Source: Sulfurivirga sp964427185
GTDB taxonomy: Bacteria > Pseudomonadota > Gammaproteobacteria > Thiomicrospirales > Thiomicrospiraceae
DNA length: 64,000 nt
Direction of reading: 5' to 3'
Assembly (NCBI GenBank): GCA_964427185.1
Contig: CAYRSN010000001.1
Location: 67,208-131,207 of the forward strand
A program made the translations under genes and the position numbers. The notes beneath the pieces were generated by a model. That model worked only from the letters and a program-made list of their open reading frames with translations. It did not search any database and had not been told where the DNA came from. Of the stretch, positions 42,442 through 51,901 are shown one piece after another. Within the stretch, counting starts at the first letter, position 1. Each line of letters begins with the position of its first letter.

Positions 42442-44550
42442 ATGTCCATCCAAGCCTTATGGAGCAAAATCAAAACGCATTTGAGCACGGGGCTGGGGGT
42501 TCCAATCGCCATTTTGGCGCTGCTGGGGCTGATCACAATTCCGCTGCCGCCTTTTCTGCTGGATGTTTTTTTCACGTTTAATATCGCCCTTTCTCTGGTG
42601 GTGCTGGTTGTCACCCTTTATGTGAAAAAGCCGCTTGAGTTCGCAGTTTTCCCGACCATTATTCTGATTACCACCTTATTCCGACTTTCGTTAAATATCG
42701 CTTCAACGCGGGTGATTTTGCTGGAAGGGCATCAGGGGCCGGATGCGGCCGGTAAAGTGATTGAAGCGTTTGGAGAGTTTGTTATCGGTGGTAACTATGC
42801 TGTAGGGCTGGTGGTTTTCGCGATTCTGGTAGTGATCAACTTTGTAGTGATTACCAAAGGCGCGACCCGGGTGGCGGAAGTGAGTGCGCGTTTTACCTTG
42901 GACTCTCTGCCCGGCAAGCAGATGGCCATTGATGCAGATCTGAATGCAGGGCTGATCACACAGGAAGAGGCACAGCAGCGCCGGCGTGAAATCGCTATGG
43001 AAGCGGACTTTTACGGCAATATGGACGGTGCCAGTAAGTTTGTTCGGGGCGATGCCATTGCGGGCATTATTATTCTGTTTATCAATGTGATCGGTGGCCT
43101 GATGATCGGGATGATGCAGCATGATCTGCCCTTTTCTCAGGCTGTAGAAACCTATACCCTGTTAACCATCGGGGATGGTTTGGTGGCACAAATTCCCGCT
43201 ATTCTGCTTTCTACGGCGACTGCTATTATCGTTACACGTGTGAATTCCGACAGTGACGATATGGCCAAACAGATGCAGCTGCAGCTGTTTGCAAGCCCCA
43301 AGGTGTTGGGAGTGACAGCAGGCATTATGGGCATTATGGGGGTGATTCCGGGCATGCCTCATTTTGCTTTTCTATCCCTGGCAGGGTTGATCGCACTATT
43401 AGCCTGGTTTGTGCATAAAAAGGCGCAAACCAGTGTTGCAGAAGCACCTGTAGAGGCACAGCTGGAAGAGGAAGTGGAGCCTGCCAGTGCCGATGTGGGG
43501 TGGGATGATGTCGGCCAGGTGGATCCTTTGGGGCTGGAAGTGGGCTATCGTTTAATCCCTTTGGTGGATAAGGATCAGGGCGGTGAGTTGCTGGACCGTA
43601 TTAAAGGGGTGCGTCGTAAGCTTTCACAGGAGCTTGGGTTTTTGATTCCGCCGGTGCATATTCGTGATAATCTGGATTTGAAGCCGACACAGTACCGTAT
43701 TCTGGTGATGGGGGTCAGTGCCGGGGAGGGTGAGGTGTATCCGGATCGGGAGCTGGCTATCAATCCAGGCCAAGTATATGGCGAAATTCAGGGGATTCCC
43801 ACTAAAGATCCAACTTTCGGGCTGGATGCGTTGTGGATTGATGCATCAGAACATGACAATGCCCAGGCGATGGGGTATACCGTGGTGGATGTCAGCACGG
43901 TGATTGCCACACATTTGAGCCAGATTGTGCAGGAGTATGCCTGGCAGCTGCTGGGGCCTGATGAGGTGCAGACGCTGCTGGAACGCGTCAAGCAGCATTC
44001 CCCCAAGTTGGTGGAAGAGCTGATTCCAGAGAAAATACCTTTGGCAACGGTGGTGAAGGTATTGCAGAACCTGTTGCGTGAAAAAGTGCCCATCCGGGAT
44101 ATGCGCACGATTTTGCAGGCGCTGAATGAATGGGCAGAGAAGACTAAAGATGCAGATGAGCTGACCATGCATGTGCGCACAGCCTTGGGGCGTGCCATTA
44201 TTGAAGAGCTGGTGGGGCCTCATGATCCGGTTCAGGTGATTACACTGGATCCTTCTTTGGAACAGCTGCTATTGCAGGCGGCTCAGAACTCTCCGGCTGG
44301 TCAGCTGGTGATTGACCCAGGGCTGGCGGAGCGTCTTTATACGGTTTTGTCTGAGCAGGCACAGAAACTGGAAGCGCAGGGCAAGCCGGCGATTTTACTG
44401 GTGGCGCCTCAGATTCGATCCGTTTTAGCGCGCTTGCTGCGTTACAGCCTGCCGAGCCTGCATGTATTGGCCTATACTGAAGTGCCGGAAAACAGGCAGA
44501 TTGAAGTGGTGGCCTCCGTGGGACAGCCGCAGGAGCAGGATGGCGCATGA
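42442..44550 (+). CDS. flhA: Flagellar export protein FlhA
   Basis: 702 residues. About eight membrane segments lie in the N-terminal half, with the conserved FHIPEP-region sequences (FAVFPTIILITTLFRLSLNI, ASTRVILLEG, GDAIAGIIILFINVIGGLMI, GDGLVAQIPAILLSTATAII). The C-terminal cytoplasmic domain binds chaperone-cargo complexes. It is the largest gate component and a proton-driven export engine. The stop overlaps flhF (ATGA). Confidence 0.97.
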   Translation: MSIQALWSKIKTHLSTGLGVPIAILALLGLITIPLPPFLLDVFFTFNIALSLVVLVVTLYVKKPLEFAVFPTIILITTLFRLSLNIASTRVILLEGHQGPDAAGKVIEAFGEFVIGGNYAVGLVVFAILVVINFVVITKGATRVAEVSARFTLDSLPGKQMAIDADLNAGLITQEEAQQRRREIAMEADFYGNMDGASKFVRGDAIAGIIILFINVIGGLMIGMMQHDLPFSQAVETYTLLTIGDGLVAQIPAILLSTATAIIVTRVNSDSDDMAKQMQLQLFASPKVLGVTAGIMGIMGVIPGMPHFAFLSLAGLIALLAWFVHKKAQTSVAEAPVEAQLEEEVEPASADVGWDDVGQVDPLGLEVGYRLIPLVDKDQGGELLDRIKGVRRKLSQELGFLIPPVHIRDNLDLKPTQYRILVMGVSAGEGEVYPDRELAINPGQVYGEIQGIPTKDPTFGLDALWIDASEHDNAQAMGYTVVDVSTVIATHLSQIVQEYAWQLLGPDEVQTLLERVKQHSPKLVEELIPEKIPLATVVKVLQNLLREKVPIRDMRTILQALNEWAEKTKDADELTMHVRTALGRAIIEELVGPHDPVQVITLDPSLEQLLLQAAQNSPAGQLVIDPGLAERLYTVLSEQAQKLEAQGKPAILLVAPQIRSVLARLLRYSLPSLHVLAYTEVPENRQIEVVASVGQPQEQDGA

Positions 44551-45680
44551 AGATTAAACGCTTTCAGGGAAAGACCTTAAGAGCTGCTCTTTCGAAGGTG
44601 CGCGCAGAGCTGGGTGAGGATGCGGTGATTCTCTCCACGCAAACCGTTGCAGAAGGGGTTGAGGTGGTGGCAGCCATGGATGAAAGTGCTGATGAGCCAC
44701 GGGCACCGCAACCGATAACGCCACAGGTGCAGCAGCCCGCTCCCCAGCTGGAAGAGATGGTGCAGGAGTTGGCTCAGATGCGCCAGTTGTTGGAACAGCA
44801 GCTGGCAGGGCTGACGTGGGGGCAGACAACTCGGCAAACACCAGAAACGGCGCGGCTGCTGAAAAAAATGCTTTCTTTGGGGCTGGGGTGGGAGTTGGCG
44901 CAGAGTTTGCTTGATTCCTATGCGCAGCTGATCGCGCAACAGGGTGAGCAGGCATGGTCGGGTATTCTGAATGCGTTAAGCGAAGGAATTTCCGTTGTAC
45001 AGCATGACCTGTTGCGTCAAGGCGGCATTGTGGCGCTGGTGGGGCCGACAGGTGTAGGGAAAACCACCACAATCGCCAAGCTGGTGGGGCGTTTTGTCAT
45101 GCGTCATGGTGCCGGGCAGGTAGCGCTGATTACTACGGACTGTTATAAAATAGGTGCCCAAGCACAGTTACAGACATTCGGGGATCTATTAGGAGTGCCC
45201 ATCTATGTGGCGCAGTCGCGAGAAGAGCTGGAAACGCTATTGATCAGCCTGAAAGACAGGAAACTTATTTTGATTGATACAGCCGGCATGAGCCAGAAAG
45301 ACCTTAGAATTACGCAGCAGCTGACTGCGGGATACAGCGGTTTGGTGCCAATTAAAAACTATTTGGTTTTATCTGCGGCGACGCCTTTGAGTGTCATGCG
45401 GGAAGTGTATCAGGCTTTCTCCCAGATGCGCCTGCATGGACTGATTTTGACCAAGCTGGATGAGGCGGTGCAACTGGGAGCGGCGCTGACACTGCTTTAT
45501 GAAACGAAGTTGCCACTGGCGTATCTTTCCGAAGGGCAGCGTGTACCGGAAGATATTCAGGCTGTGAACAAGGATGCTTTATTGGATCAGGCCATCGTAT
45601 TGGGTCAACAGGGTTCGGATGAGCGTGCGGAAAAGGCTTTGCGTTTAGGGGTAGGAGAGGAGTTTTTCAATGCACAATGA
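44547..45680 (+). CDS. flhF: Polar flagellar placement GTPase FlhF
   Basis: 377 residues. The N-terminal B domain starts MKIKRFQGKTLRAALSKVRA, and ELGEDAVILSTQTVAEGVEV follows. The NG domain is SRP-type: P-loop VGPTGVGKTTTIAKL, LITTDCYKIGAQAQLQTFGD, ILIDTAGMSQKD and ILTKLDEAVQLGAAL. It brings the first flagellar parts to the cell pole. Its presence with FleN indicates polar flagellation. It overlaps flhA by 4 and fleN by 11 bases. Confidence 0.96.
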   Translation: MKIKRFQGKTLRAALSKVRAELGEDAVILSTQTVAEGVEVVAAMDESADEPRAPQPITPQVQQPAPQLEEMVQELAQMRQLLEQQLAGLTWGQTTRQTPETARLLKKMLSLGLGWELAQSLLDSYAQLIAQQGEQAWSGILNALSEGISVVQHDLLRQGGIVALVGPTGVGKTTTIAKLVGRFVMRHGAGQVALITTDCYKIGAQAQLQTFGDLLGVPIYVAQSREELETLLISLKDRKLILIDTAGMSQKDLRITQQLTAGYSGLVPIKNYLVLSAATPLSVMREVYQAFSQMRLHGLILTKLDEAVQLGAALTLLYETKLPLAYLSEGQRVPEDIQAVNKDALLDQAIVLGQQGSDERAEKALRLGVGEEFFNAQ

Positions 45681-46569
45681 TCAGGCCGCCGGATTACGTG
45701 CCCTGCAGCAGCAAAAGGCGCAAGCTAACCCCTCTTCTGTAGATGACCCCGTTACTGTGCCGAAAGGGCACCCAGTGCGTGTGCTGGCGGTCACCAGCGG
45801 TAAAGGCGGTGTAGGTAAAACCAACGTGTCCGTCAATTTAGGGGTGGCCTTGAGCCAGATGGGGCAGCGCGTATTGCTGATGGATGCAGACATGGGGCTG
45901 GCCAATGTAGATATTATGCTGGGGCTGACTCCCAAATATAACCTCTCCCATGTGCTGGATGGTGAAAAAAGCCTGAAGGAGGTGCTGGTTCCTGGGCCTG
46001 CGGGGATGAAAATCATTCCTGCCGCCAGCGGTATCAAACGCATGGCAGAGCTCTCTCCTTTGGAAAACGCAGGTATTGTGCATGCGTTTGCGGAGCTGGC
46101 AGATGAGCTGGATGTGCTGATTGTGGACACTGCCGCGGGTATTGCCAGCAGTGTGGCAACTTTTTGCCAGGCGGCACAGGAAGTGGTTGTGGTCGTGTGT
46201 GATGAGCCTGCTTCTTTGACGGATGCCTATGCTCTTATCAAGGTTTTGAATCGAGATTATCACTTGACCAACTTCAGAGTTCTTTCTAATATGGCGCAGG
46301 ATGAGCGTCATGGTCGCAAGCTTTTTCTGAAGCTTGCAACAGTCACAGAAAAATTTTTGAATATTCAGATAACGTACCTGGGGACAATTCCTTACGATCC
46401 ACAGCTTAAGCAGGCTGTGCAAAAACAGGTGCCAGTGACGCTTTATCAGCCCAGTGCGGCTTCTGCCCTGGCATTTAAAAATATTGCCGGACAAGTAGTG
46501 CAATGGCCCGTACCGCAGGGTGCCAGTGGTTATATTCAGTTTTTTGTAGAGAATTTATTTCAGGGATGA
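45670..46569 (+). CDS. fleN: Flagellar number regulator FleN/FlhG
   Basis: 299-residue MinD/ParA-type ATPase. Deviant Walker A is SGKGGVGKTNVSVNLG, followed by LMDADMGLANVDIMLGL, MKIIPAASGIKRMAELSPLE and LIVDTAAGI. FleN limits flagellar number by restraining FleQ and acting with FlhF. Whether it can still control the shortened FleQ encoded here is open, because the AAA+ face remains. It overlaps flhF by 11 bases. Confidence 0.96.
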   Translation: MHNDQAAGLRALQQQKAQANPSSVDDPVTVPKGHPVRVLAVTSGKGGVGKTNVSVNLGVALSQMGQRVLLMDADMGLANVDIMLGLTPKYNLSHVLDGEKSLKEVLVPGPAGMKIIPAASGIKRMAELSPLENAGIVHAFAELADELDVLIVDTAAGIASSVATFCQAAQEVVVVVCDEPASLTDAYALIKVLNRDYHLTNFRVLSNMAQDERHGRKLFLKLATVTEKFLNIQITYLGTIPYDPQLKQAVQKQVPVTLYQPSAASALAFKNIAGQVVQWPVPQGASGYIQFFVENLFQG

Positions 46570-46580
46570 TGGGATACCAC

Positions 46581-47309
46581 ATGAAAAAAGGCGCACACGC
46601 ATATCAGAAAGTTGCCGAAACCACTGCGCCGCAGGTGGGCTCTATTGAGTCCTATATCCCTTTAGTCAAGCGTATTGCCTGGCATCTGAAAGGTCGTCTC
46701 CCGGACAGTGTGCTGGTGGATGATCTGATTCAGGCCGGCATGGTAGGGCTGATTGAAGCGATCAATAACTACAAAGAAGGGCAGGGTGCCACGTTTGAAA
46801 CCTATGCGGGGATTCGTATTCGTGGTGCCATGCTGGATGAGATTCGGAGAGGGGACTGGACACCGCGTTCTGTACACCGCAAAGCGCGGGAGGTTTCTGA
46901 GGCAATTGCCGCGGTTGAAGCGCGTGTAGGACGTGAAGCGCGCGATGAGGAGGTTGCCGCAGAGCTTGGGATTTCTCTGGCTGAATACCATAAAATCCTG
47001 CAGGATACCAGCTGTGCTCAGCTCTTGTCCATTGATGAACCCGATCATAACGAGCTGGATGAGGATCAGCTGGTCAGTGAAAGGCCAACCCCTGTTGCGG
47101 AAGTCACCAGTGAGGCTTTTCAAGGGGCGCTGGCCGAAGAGATTGGACGTTTACCGGAAAAAGAAAAGCTGGTGATGGCGCTTTATTATGATGAAGAGCT
47201 TAACCTTAAAGAAATTGGGGAAGTTTTAGGGGTAAGTGAATCTCGCGTCAGTCAGATTCACAGTCAGGCGATCAAACGGCTGCGTGCTCGATTGAAGTCC
47301 TGGTTTTAA
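46581..47309 (+). CDS. fliA: Flagellar sigma factor FliA (sigma-28)
   Basis: 242 residues from ATG 46581 (MKKGAHAYQK); ATGs at 46566 and 46569 are alternatives that overlap the fleN stop. Region 2 has YIPLVKRIAWHLKGRLPDSV, DDLIQAGMVGLIEAINNYKE, FETYAGIRIRGAMLDEIRRG, DWTPRSVHRKAREV. Region 4 has LYYDEELNLKEIGEVLGVSE and SRVSQIHSQAIKRLRARL. It recognises the promoters of the two flagellin genes and probably fliD in this window. No anti-sigma gene flgM is in view. Confidence 0.96.
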   Translation: MKKGAHAYQKVAETTAPQVGSIESYIPLVKRIAWHLKGRLPDSVLVDDLIQAGMVGLIEAINNYKEGQGATFETYAGIRIRGAMLDEIRRGDWTPRSVHRKAREVSEAIAAVEARVGREARDEEVAAELGISLAEYHKILQDTSCAQLLSIDEPDHNELDEDQLVSERPTPVAEVTSEAFQGALAEEIGRLPEKEKLVMALYYDEELNLKEIGEVLGVSESRVSQIHSQAIKRLRARLKSWF

Positions 47310-47324
47310 ATTTAGGAGTGAAGT

Positions 47325-47750
47325 ATGAATATAGATCGCGATATTAATATTCTGGTGGTGGATGACTTTTCAACCATGCGCCGCATTGTTAAAAACCTGC
47401 TGAAAGAGCTTGGGTTTAAAAACTTTGATGAAGCAGACGACGGTGCGACCGCCTGGCCCATGGTTCAAACCGGTAAGTACCAGTTAATTGTTAGCGATTG
47501 GAATATGCCCAAAATGACGGGCATTGAGCTGCTTAAGCGTGTACGTGCGGATGAAAAGCTAAAAGACACGGCTTTTTTGCTGATTACCGCAGAAGCGAAA
47601 AAAAGTCAGATTCTGGAAGCCGCGCAAGCCGGTGTGGACGGTTATATTGTTAAGCCCTTTACCGCTGCGACCTTGGCTGAAAAGCTGCAGAAGGTGTTTG
47701 AACGCTACAATGCGCGCATGGCCAAAAAGAAAGCAGCGGCTGGAAAATAA
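47325..47750 (+). CDS. cheY: Chemotaxis response regulator CheY
   Basis: 141-residue single receiver domain: ILVVDDFSTMRRIVKNLLKE at the N-terminus, phospho-Asp58 in IVSDWNMPKMTG, LITAEAKKSQILEAAQAGVD, and Lys in VKPFTAATL. The C-terminus has an extra basic tail (ARMAKKKAAAGK). CheY-P binds the FliM N-terminal peptide and changes rotation. TTTAGGAGTG precedes the ATG. The fliA-cheY-cheZ order is the usual polar arrangement. Confidence 0.96.
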   Translation: MNIDRDINILVVDDFSTMRRIVKNLLKELGFKNFDEADDGATAWPMVQTGKYQLIVSDWNMPKMTGIELLKRVRADEKLKDTAFLLITAEAKKSQILEAAQAGVDGYIVKPFTAATLAEKLQKVFERYNARMAKKKAAAGK

Positions 47751-47797
47751 ATACATGAAGCCAGATCAATTCCTGACCAGAGAAAGATGATACACAC

Positions 47798-48436
47798 ATG
47801 AAGAAGCTAACATTTGAAACACTCAAGCCACGGGTAGAGGCACTTTGCCAGGCAATGGCAGATAACGATATGGAAGCTGTTGAACAACACTTGGATTGGT
47901 TGACGGTATTGCGGGAAATTCAGGTGGCAGAACAGCTTAAAGAGTTGCGAGAGTTGCTGACGATCAATATTGAAGCCTTGCAGCAGGACGAAAGCGTTTT
48001 ATCCGCCTCATCTCAGCTGACAGATGCTTCAGAGCAGCTGCAGTATGTTTTGGAAACCACGGAAAAAGCAGCGGTTGATACCTTGGATCTTGCCGAGGCC
48101 ATTGGTGAAGGGTTGGCGGCACTGCGTGATGAGGTGGCAGAGGAGCAGCAGGCAAAGATTGATCACCTGTTGGGGCAGATTCAGGCCTTGATTATGGCAC
48201 AGGAGTATCAGGATCTGACAGGGCAGGTGCTCAAACGCATGATTCCGGCAATGGAAAAACTGCAACAGATTTTGGAAAAAATGATTGCGGCAGCAGGCCA
48301 CAATCTTGAAGAGCTGAAACAACAGCAGGGCAATCTGAGTAAAGGAGTCGGCCCGAATGTTACCAGAAAATCCAAGGAGGATGCTGTCAGGGGGCAGGAC
48401 GAGGTGGATGATTTGCTGGACTCGTTAGGTCTTTAA
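47798..48436 (+). CDS. cheZ: CheY-P phosphatase CheZ
   Basis: 212 residues, mainly a long helical hairpin. The catalytic segment AQEYQDLTGQVLKRMIPAME keeps the Asp and Gln of DLTGQ. The C-terminal CheY-binding helix DEVDDLLDSLGL is intact. It removes phosphate from CheY-P. The gene lies 47 bases after cheY and is followed by a terminator, so cheA forms a new unit. Confidence 0.95.
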   Translation: MKKLTFETLKPRVEALCQAMADNDMEAVEQHLDWLTVLREIQVAEQLKELRELLTINIEALQQDESVLSASSQLTDASEQLQYVLETTEKAAVDTLDLAEAIGEGLAALRDEVAEEQQAKIDHLLGQIQALIMAQEYQDLTGQVLKRMIPAMEKLQQILEKMIAAAGHNLEELKQQQGNLSKGVGPNVTRKSKEDAVRGQDEVDDLLDSLGL

Positions 48437-48447
48437 AATATGATTGT

Positions 48448-48473
48448 AAAAAAAGCCCGTCAGGGCTTTTTTT
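48448..48473 (+). terminator. Intrinsic terminator after cheZ
   Basis: AAAAAAAGCCC pairs with GGGCTTTTTTT across GTCA. It likely ends the long fliE-to-cheZ transcript. Confidence 0.9.
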
Positions 48474-48486
48474 ATGCCTGCATAAC

Positions 48487-48502
48487 TGGCATGGTCATTG
48501 CT
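48487..48502 (+). promoter_or_regulatory. Sigma-54 promoter of cheA-cheW
   Basis: TGGCATGGTCATTGCT has GG at 48488-48489 and GC at 48500-48501, ten bases apart, close to the consensus. It lies between the cheZ terminator and cheA. Confidence 0.82.
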
Positions 48503-48558
48503 TCTCTCTCGAATGCATAAGGTCATATTGTCAATTCACCAACAAGAGGGATAGGGCG

Positions 48559-50517
48559 GTGGATGAAGAAATTTTGCAGGATTTTCTTGTAGAAGCACAG
48601 GATTTGCTGGAACAGTTGAATGAGCAGCTGGTGGATTTGGAGCAGGCACCGGGAGATATGGATCTGCTCAATGCCATCTTTCGTGCATTTCATACCATCA
48701 AGGGAGGTGCAGGCTTTATAGGTATCAAGCCGCTGGTAGAAGTCTGCCACCGTGCTGAAAACGTATTTGACAAAATCCGTAATGGAGAGATGGAATATAC
48801 GCCGGAAGTGGCGGATGTAATTCTTCAGGTGTATGACACCATTCAGGATATTATCCAGCGACTTTCCGATGGGGAGCGGGCGTTTAGCGATGATGTCGTA
48901 GAAGCAGGGCTGCTCCAACAGTTGGATACACTGGTAAAAGGTGAAACACTGGAAGCCGGGACAGACGCTGCCGCTGTTGAAGAAGAAGGGCAAACTACAT
49001 CGGAAAAGGATCAGACATCTGCTGCTGAGGTATCTTTAGAGCTACCGGAAGACTGGGATCCGGATGAGGAAATCACCGATGAAGAGTTTGAGATGCTCTT
49101 GCAGATGCGTGAGCAGAAGCTACAAGGGGAAACAGCACAAAAGACACAAAAAGCGGATGCCCAGCCCGCTCAAACTACTGTTGAACCCCCGGTGCAGCAA
49201 AGTCAGGCTGCCTCTCAAGCCACACAAGCTTCACAGCAAGGAATGACGACCATGTCAAATGCCTCAAAATCTGCAGCCCAACCCGCTGCGAAGTCAGCCG
49301 AACAAAAGCCGGCTCCTAAAGTTGAAGCACACAAGCAAGAAAGCACTGTGCGTGTCGATACCAAACGTCTGGATGAAATCATGAACCTGGTAGGAGAGCT
49401 GGTGCTGGTGCGCAACCGTTTGCTGACACTGCGCAACGGTCAGGATGTGAATCTGGAAGAAATTTCCAATGCGGTCTCTAATTTGGATCATGTGACCACC
49501 GATCTTCAGGCTGCGGTGATGAAAACGCGTATGCAGCCGGTGAAAAAAGTCTTTGGCCGCTTTCCAAGAGTGGTGCGGGATCTGGCACGCAAACTGGGCA
49601 AAGAAATTGAGCTGGAGCTACGCGGCGAGGAAACGGATCTGGATAAGAATTTGGTGGAAGCATTAGCAGATCCACTGGTGCATTTAGTGCGCAACTCTGT
49701 GGATCATGGGATTGAATCACCGGAGGAGCGGGTCAAAGCTGGTAAGCCACGTGTCGGTAAGATTATTCTGGCGGCAGAACAGGAAGGAGATCATATTCTG
49801 CTGTCCATTACCGATGATGGGAAAGGGATGGATCCTGAAAAACTTAAACGTAAAGCCATTGAAAAAGGCTTGATTGATGAAATGACCGCCGCTCAGATGT
49901 CGGATAAAGAGGCATTTGAGCTGATTATGGCGGCTGGGTTCTCGACAGCGGAAGTGATCAGTGATGTTTCCGGCCGTGGTGTAGGCATGGATGTGGTCAA
50001 AAGCATGATTACCCGCCTCAACGGCAGTATTGAGATTGACTCCGTGCCCGGGCAGGGTACGCAAATTAAAATCCGTGTGCCGCTGACCTTGGCAATTCTG
50101 CCTACCTTAATGGTGGCCTTTGGAGAAGACAGCTACTCCATTCCGCTGACCAGTGTGCAGGAAATCTTTGATTTTGAAGATGAAAATACAAACCGTATAG
50201 ACGGACAGGTGATGGTGCAGCTGCGAGATCGCAGTATTCCACTTTATTTTCTGAAAGAGTGGCTTGCCCCCGAGCTGCCAGAAAAAGCAAAAGAAGGTGA
50301 AGATGAGCACGATAAAGTAGTGATCGTGAACGTAGGCGGGCAGCGCATAGGCCTGGTGGTGGAGCAGGTGCGTGGTCAGGAAGAAGTGGTGATCAAGCCG
50401 TTGGGGGTGATGCTGCAAAAGCTTTCCGGTTATGCGGGCGCTACGATTACAGGCAATGGCAGTATTGCTTTGATTTTGGATCTGCCAGGTGTCTTACAGC
50501 GTTTTAAACAGGCGTGA
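48559..50517 (+). CDS. cheA: Chemotaxis histidine kinase CheA
   Basis: 652 residues from a GTG at 48559 (AGGG upstream). The P1 Hpt domain has phospho-His45 (AFHTIKGGAGFIGI). A Gln/Ala-rich linker (~150-265) stands where P2 would be. P3 dimerisation is TKRLDEIMNLVGELVLVRNR; the P4 kinase has LVRNSVDHGIESPEERVKAG, DDGKGMDPEKL and SGRGVGMDVVKSMI; P5 is CheW-like. It takes the receptor signal to CheY. No receptor, cheB or cheR gene lies nearby. Confidence 0.95.
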   Translation: MDEEILQDFLVEAQDLLEQLNEQLVDLEQAPGDMDLLNAIFRAFHTIKGGAGFIGIKPLVEVCHRAENVFDKIRNGEMEYTPEVADVILQVYDTIQDIIQRLSDGERAFSDDVVEAGLLQQLDTLVKGETLEAGTDAAAVEEEGQTTSEKDQTSAAEVSLELPEDWDPDEEITDEEFEMLLQMREQKLQGETAQKTQKADAQPAQTTVEPPVQQSQAASQATQASQQGMTTMSNASKSAAQPAAKSAEQKPAPKVEAHKQESTVRVDTKRLDEIMNLVGELVLVRNRLLTLRNGQDVNLEEISNAVSNLDHVTTDLQAAVMKTRMQPVKKVFGRFPRVVRDLARKLGKEIELELRGEETDLDKNLVEALADPLVHLVRNSVDHGIESPEERVKAGKPRVGKIILAAEQEGDHILLSITDDGKGMDPEKLKRKAIEKGLIDEMTAAQMSDKEAFELIMAAGFSTAEVISDVSGRGVGMDVVKSMITRLNGSIEIDSVPGQGTQIKIRVPLTLAILPTLMVAFGEDSYSIPLTSVQEIFDFEDENTNRIDGQVMVQLRDRSIPLYFLKEWLAPELPEKAKEGEDEHDKVVIVNVGGQRIGLVVEQVRGQEEVVIKPLGVMLQKLSGYAGATITGNGSIALILDLPGVLQRFKQA

Positions 50518-50540
50518 CAGGTTTTTAAAGGAGTAGAAAA

Positions 50541-51053
50541 ATGCATAAGGTAGAAGAAAAAATACCTGCACAGGAAGACCCATTTCTGACAGCGGCGGAA
50601 GCCGCAGAGGAAGAAGCTATCGGGCCGATGCAGCGTTGCGTTCTGTTTAACCTGGATCGAGAAATCTACGGCATTGATGTTTCCAATATCCGTGAAGTGT
50701 TGCGGGTAGGGCGTATCCGTAATGTTCCTGGCTCGTATGAAAAAATCCTGGGGGTGATCAATGTGCGCGGTGTGATTGTCACCGTGGTAGACATGCGTCG
50801 CATGATTGATGTGCCTGTTTCGGATATTACCGATCGCAGCAGGATTATTATCGTGGAGCTGGATGAAGACCGCCCTGTTGGCCTGTTAGTGGATAATGTG
50901 CTGGAAGTCAGAGATATTCCTGAAAAACGCATTGAGCCTCTGGGAGCCGGGCAGGAAGAAAGCAGCCGTTATATTCAGGGGATTGCACACTATATGAATA
51001 AGGTGATTATCCTGGTGGATGTGTTTAACCTGGTGGATGAAGAGCAGGAGTAA
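50541..51053 (+). CDS. cheW: Chemotaxis coupling protein CheW
   Basis: 170 residues: about 28 acidic N-terminal residues, then the CheW fold (QRCVLFNLDREIYGIDVSNI, REVLRVGRIRNVPGSYEKIL, GVINVRGVIVTVVDMRRMID, GIAHYMNKVIILVDVFNL). It links receptors to CheA. AAAGGAG precedes the ATG and the gene follows cheA by 23 bases. It converges on btuF with an 11-base gap and no terminator visible. Confidence 0.95.
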   Translation: MHKVEEKIPAQEDPFLTAAEAAEEEAIGPMQRCVLFNLDREIYGIDVSNIREVLRVGRIRNVPGSYEKILGVINVRGVIVTVVDMRRMIDVPVSDITDRSRIIIVELDEDRPVGLLVDNVLEVRDIPEKRIEPLGAGQEESSRYIQGIAHYMNKVIILVDVFNLVDEEQE

Positions 51054-51064
51054 TACATACGGCG

Positions 51065-51901
51065 TTATCTGTGCTGTTTTAATTGCCAGCAGAGTTGCGC
51101 TGTACCGGCAATAAGCCGTGGCCCGGGGCGTTGCAGAAGATCGCCCTCTACTGCATAGATACGGTTGTCATGAACGGCCTTTATCATCGGCCACTTTTTC
51201 CAGAAATGCCGCCAGTCAGGGTGGCGTTTTTTTTCTCCGCCTAACAGAATCACTTCCGGGTTGCGTGCAATCACCGCTTCAATATTTACTGTAGGGGCTG
51301 GATGCTGGATATCCGCAAAAATATTTTGGCCACCACATAGTGCAATCGCCTGTGTAATAAATTGCTGTGCACCGATGGTCATTAAAGGTGGAAACCATAA
51401 TTGATAAAAAACAGAGACTTTCTGGCCTGTATGAAAGCGGGCTTTCAGCGCGTCTAGCTGACGCTTTAAGATAGTTGCTACTTTATCCGCATGGGGCTGT
51501 GTGCCTAGTATATGACCTAACTGCTGGATTTCTGCGGGAATATCTTCCAGCTTTTCAGGAGCGGATAGAAAGAGTCGGAAGCCCATTTTTTTAAGCCGTT
51601 GCAGGGTAGGCTGAGGTGTGCCTCCTTGCCAGGCAATGACTAAATCTGGTTTGAGCTTTAAGAGTGCTTCATGGTTGATACGTGTATAGTCTCCCACTTT
51701 GGGCAGGCGGTTAAGTTGGGGCGGAAAATCAGTATAGCTGACCACTCCGATAATACGCTCACATGCGCCCGCAGCACAGACCAACTCACCCGCATGGGGG
51801 GCCAGCACAACAATCCGTTGGGGTGCCATTTCCGCCCATAGGTTGATTGAACAGAGCCATAAAAAAAGCCCCAAGACTGGGGCTTTATAATATTGAAGCA
51901 T
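51065..51901 (-). CDS. btuF: Cobalamin-binding periplasmic protein BtuF-like
   Basis: 278 residues from the ATG at 51901, which overlaps the btuB stop (ATGA). Signal peptide is ~1-23 (LGLFLWLCSINLWA). The mature part is a class III substrate-binding protein: RIVVLAPHAGELVCAAGACE, RIIGVVSYTDFPPQL, VGDYTRINHEALLKLKPDLV, AIALCGGQNIFADIQHPAPT. It would pass vitamin B12 to an ABC importer; btuC and btuD are not in the window. Codons 6-14 fold as an intrinsic terminator at RNA level. Confidence 0.85.
   Translation of the reverse strand: MLQYYKAPVLGLFLWLCSINLWAEMAPQRIVVLAPHAGELVCAAGACERIIGVVSYTDFPPQLNRLPKVGDYTRINHEALLKLKPDLVIAWQGGTPQPTLQRLKKMGFRLFLSAPEKLEDIPAEIQQLGHILGTQPHADKVATILKRQLDALKARFHTGQKVSVFYQLWFPPLMTIGAQQFITQAIALCGGQNIFADIQHPAPTVNIEAVIARNPEVILLGGEKKRHPDWRHFWKKWPMIKAVHDNRIYAVEGDLLQRPGPRLIAGTAQLCWQLKQHR
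51861..51886 (-). terminator. Terminator inside the btuF signal-peptide codons
   Basis: On the minus strand AAAGCCCCA pairs perfectly with TGGGGCTTT across GTCT and continues to seven T in all. It lies 15 bases after the btuB stop and within codons 6-14 of btuF. It looks like the normal btuB terminator, with the btuF start running through it. Confidence 0.82.
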
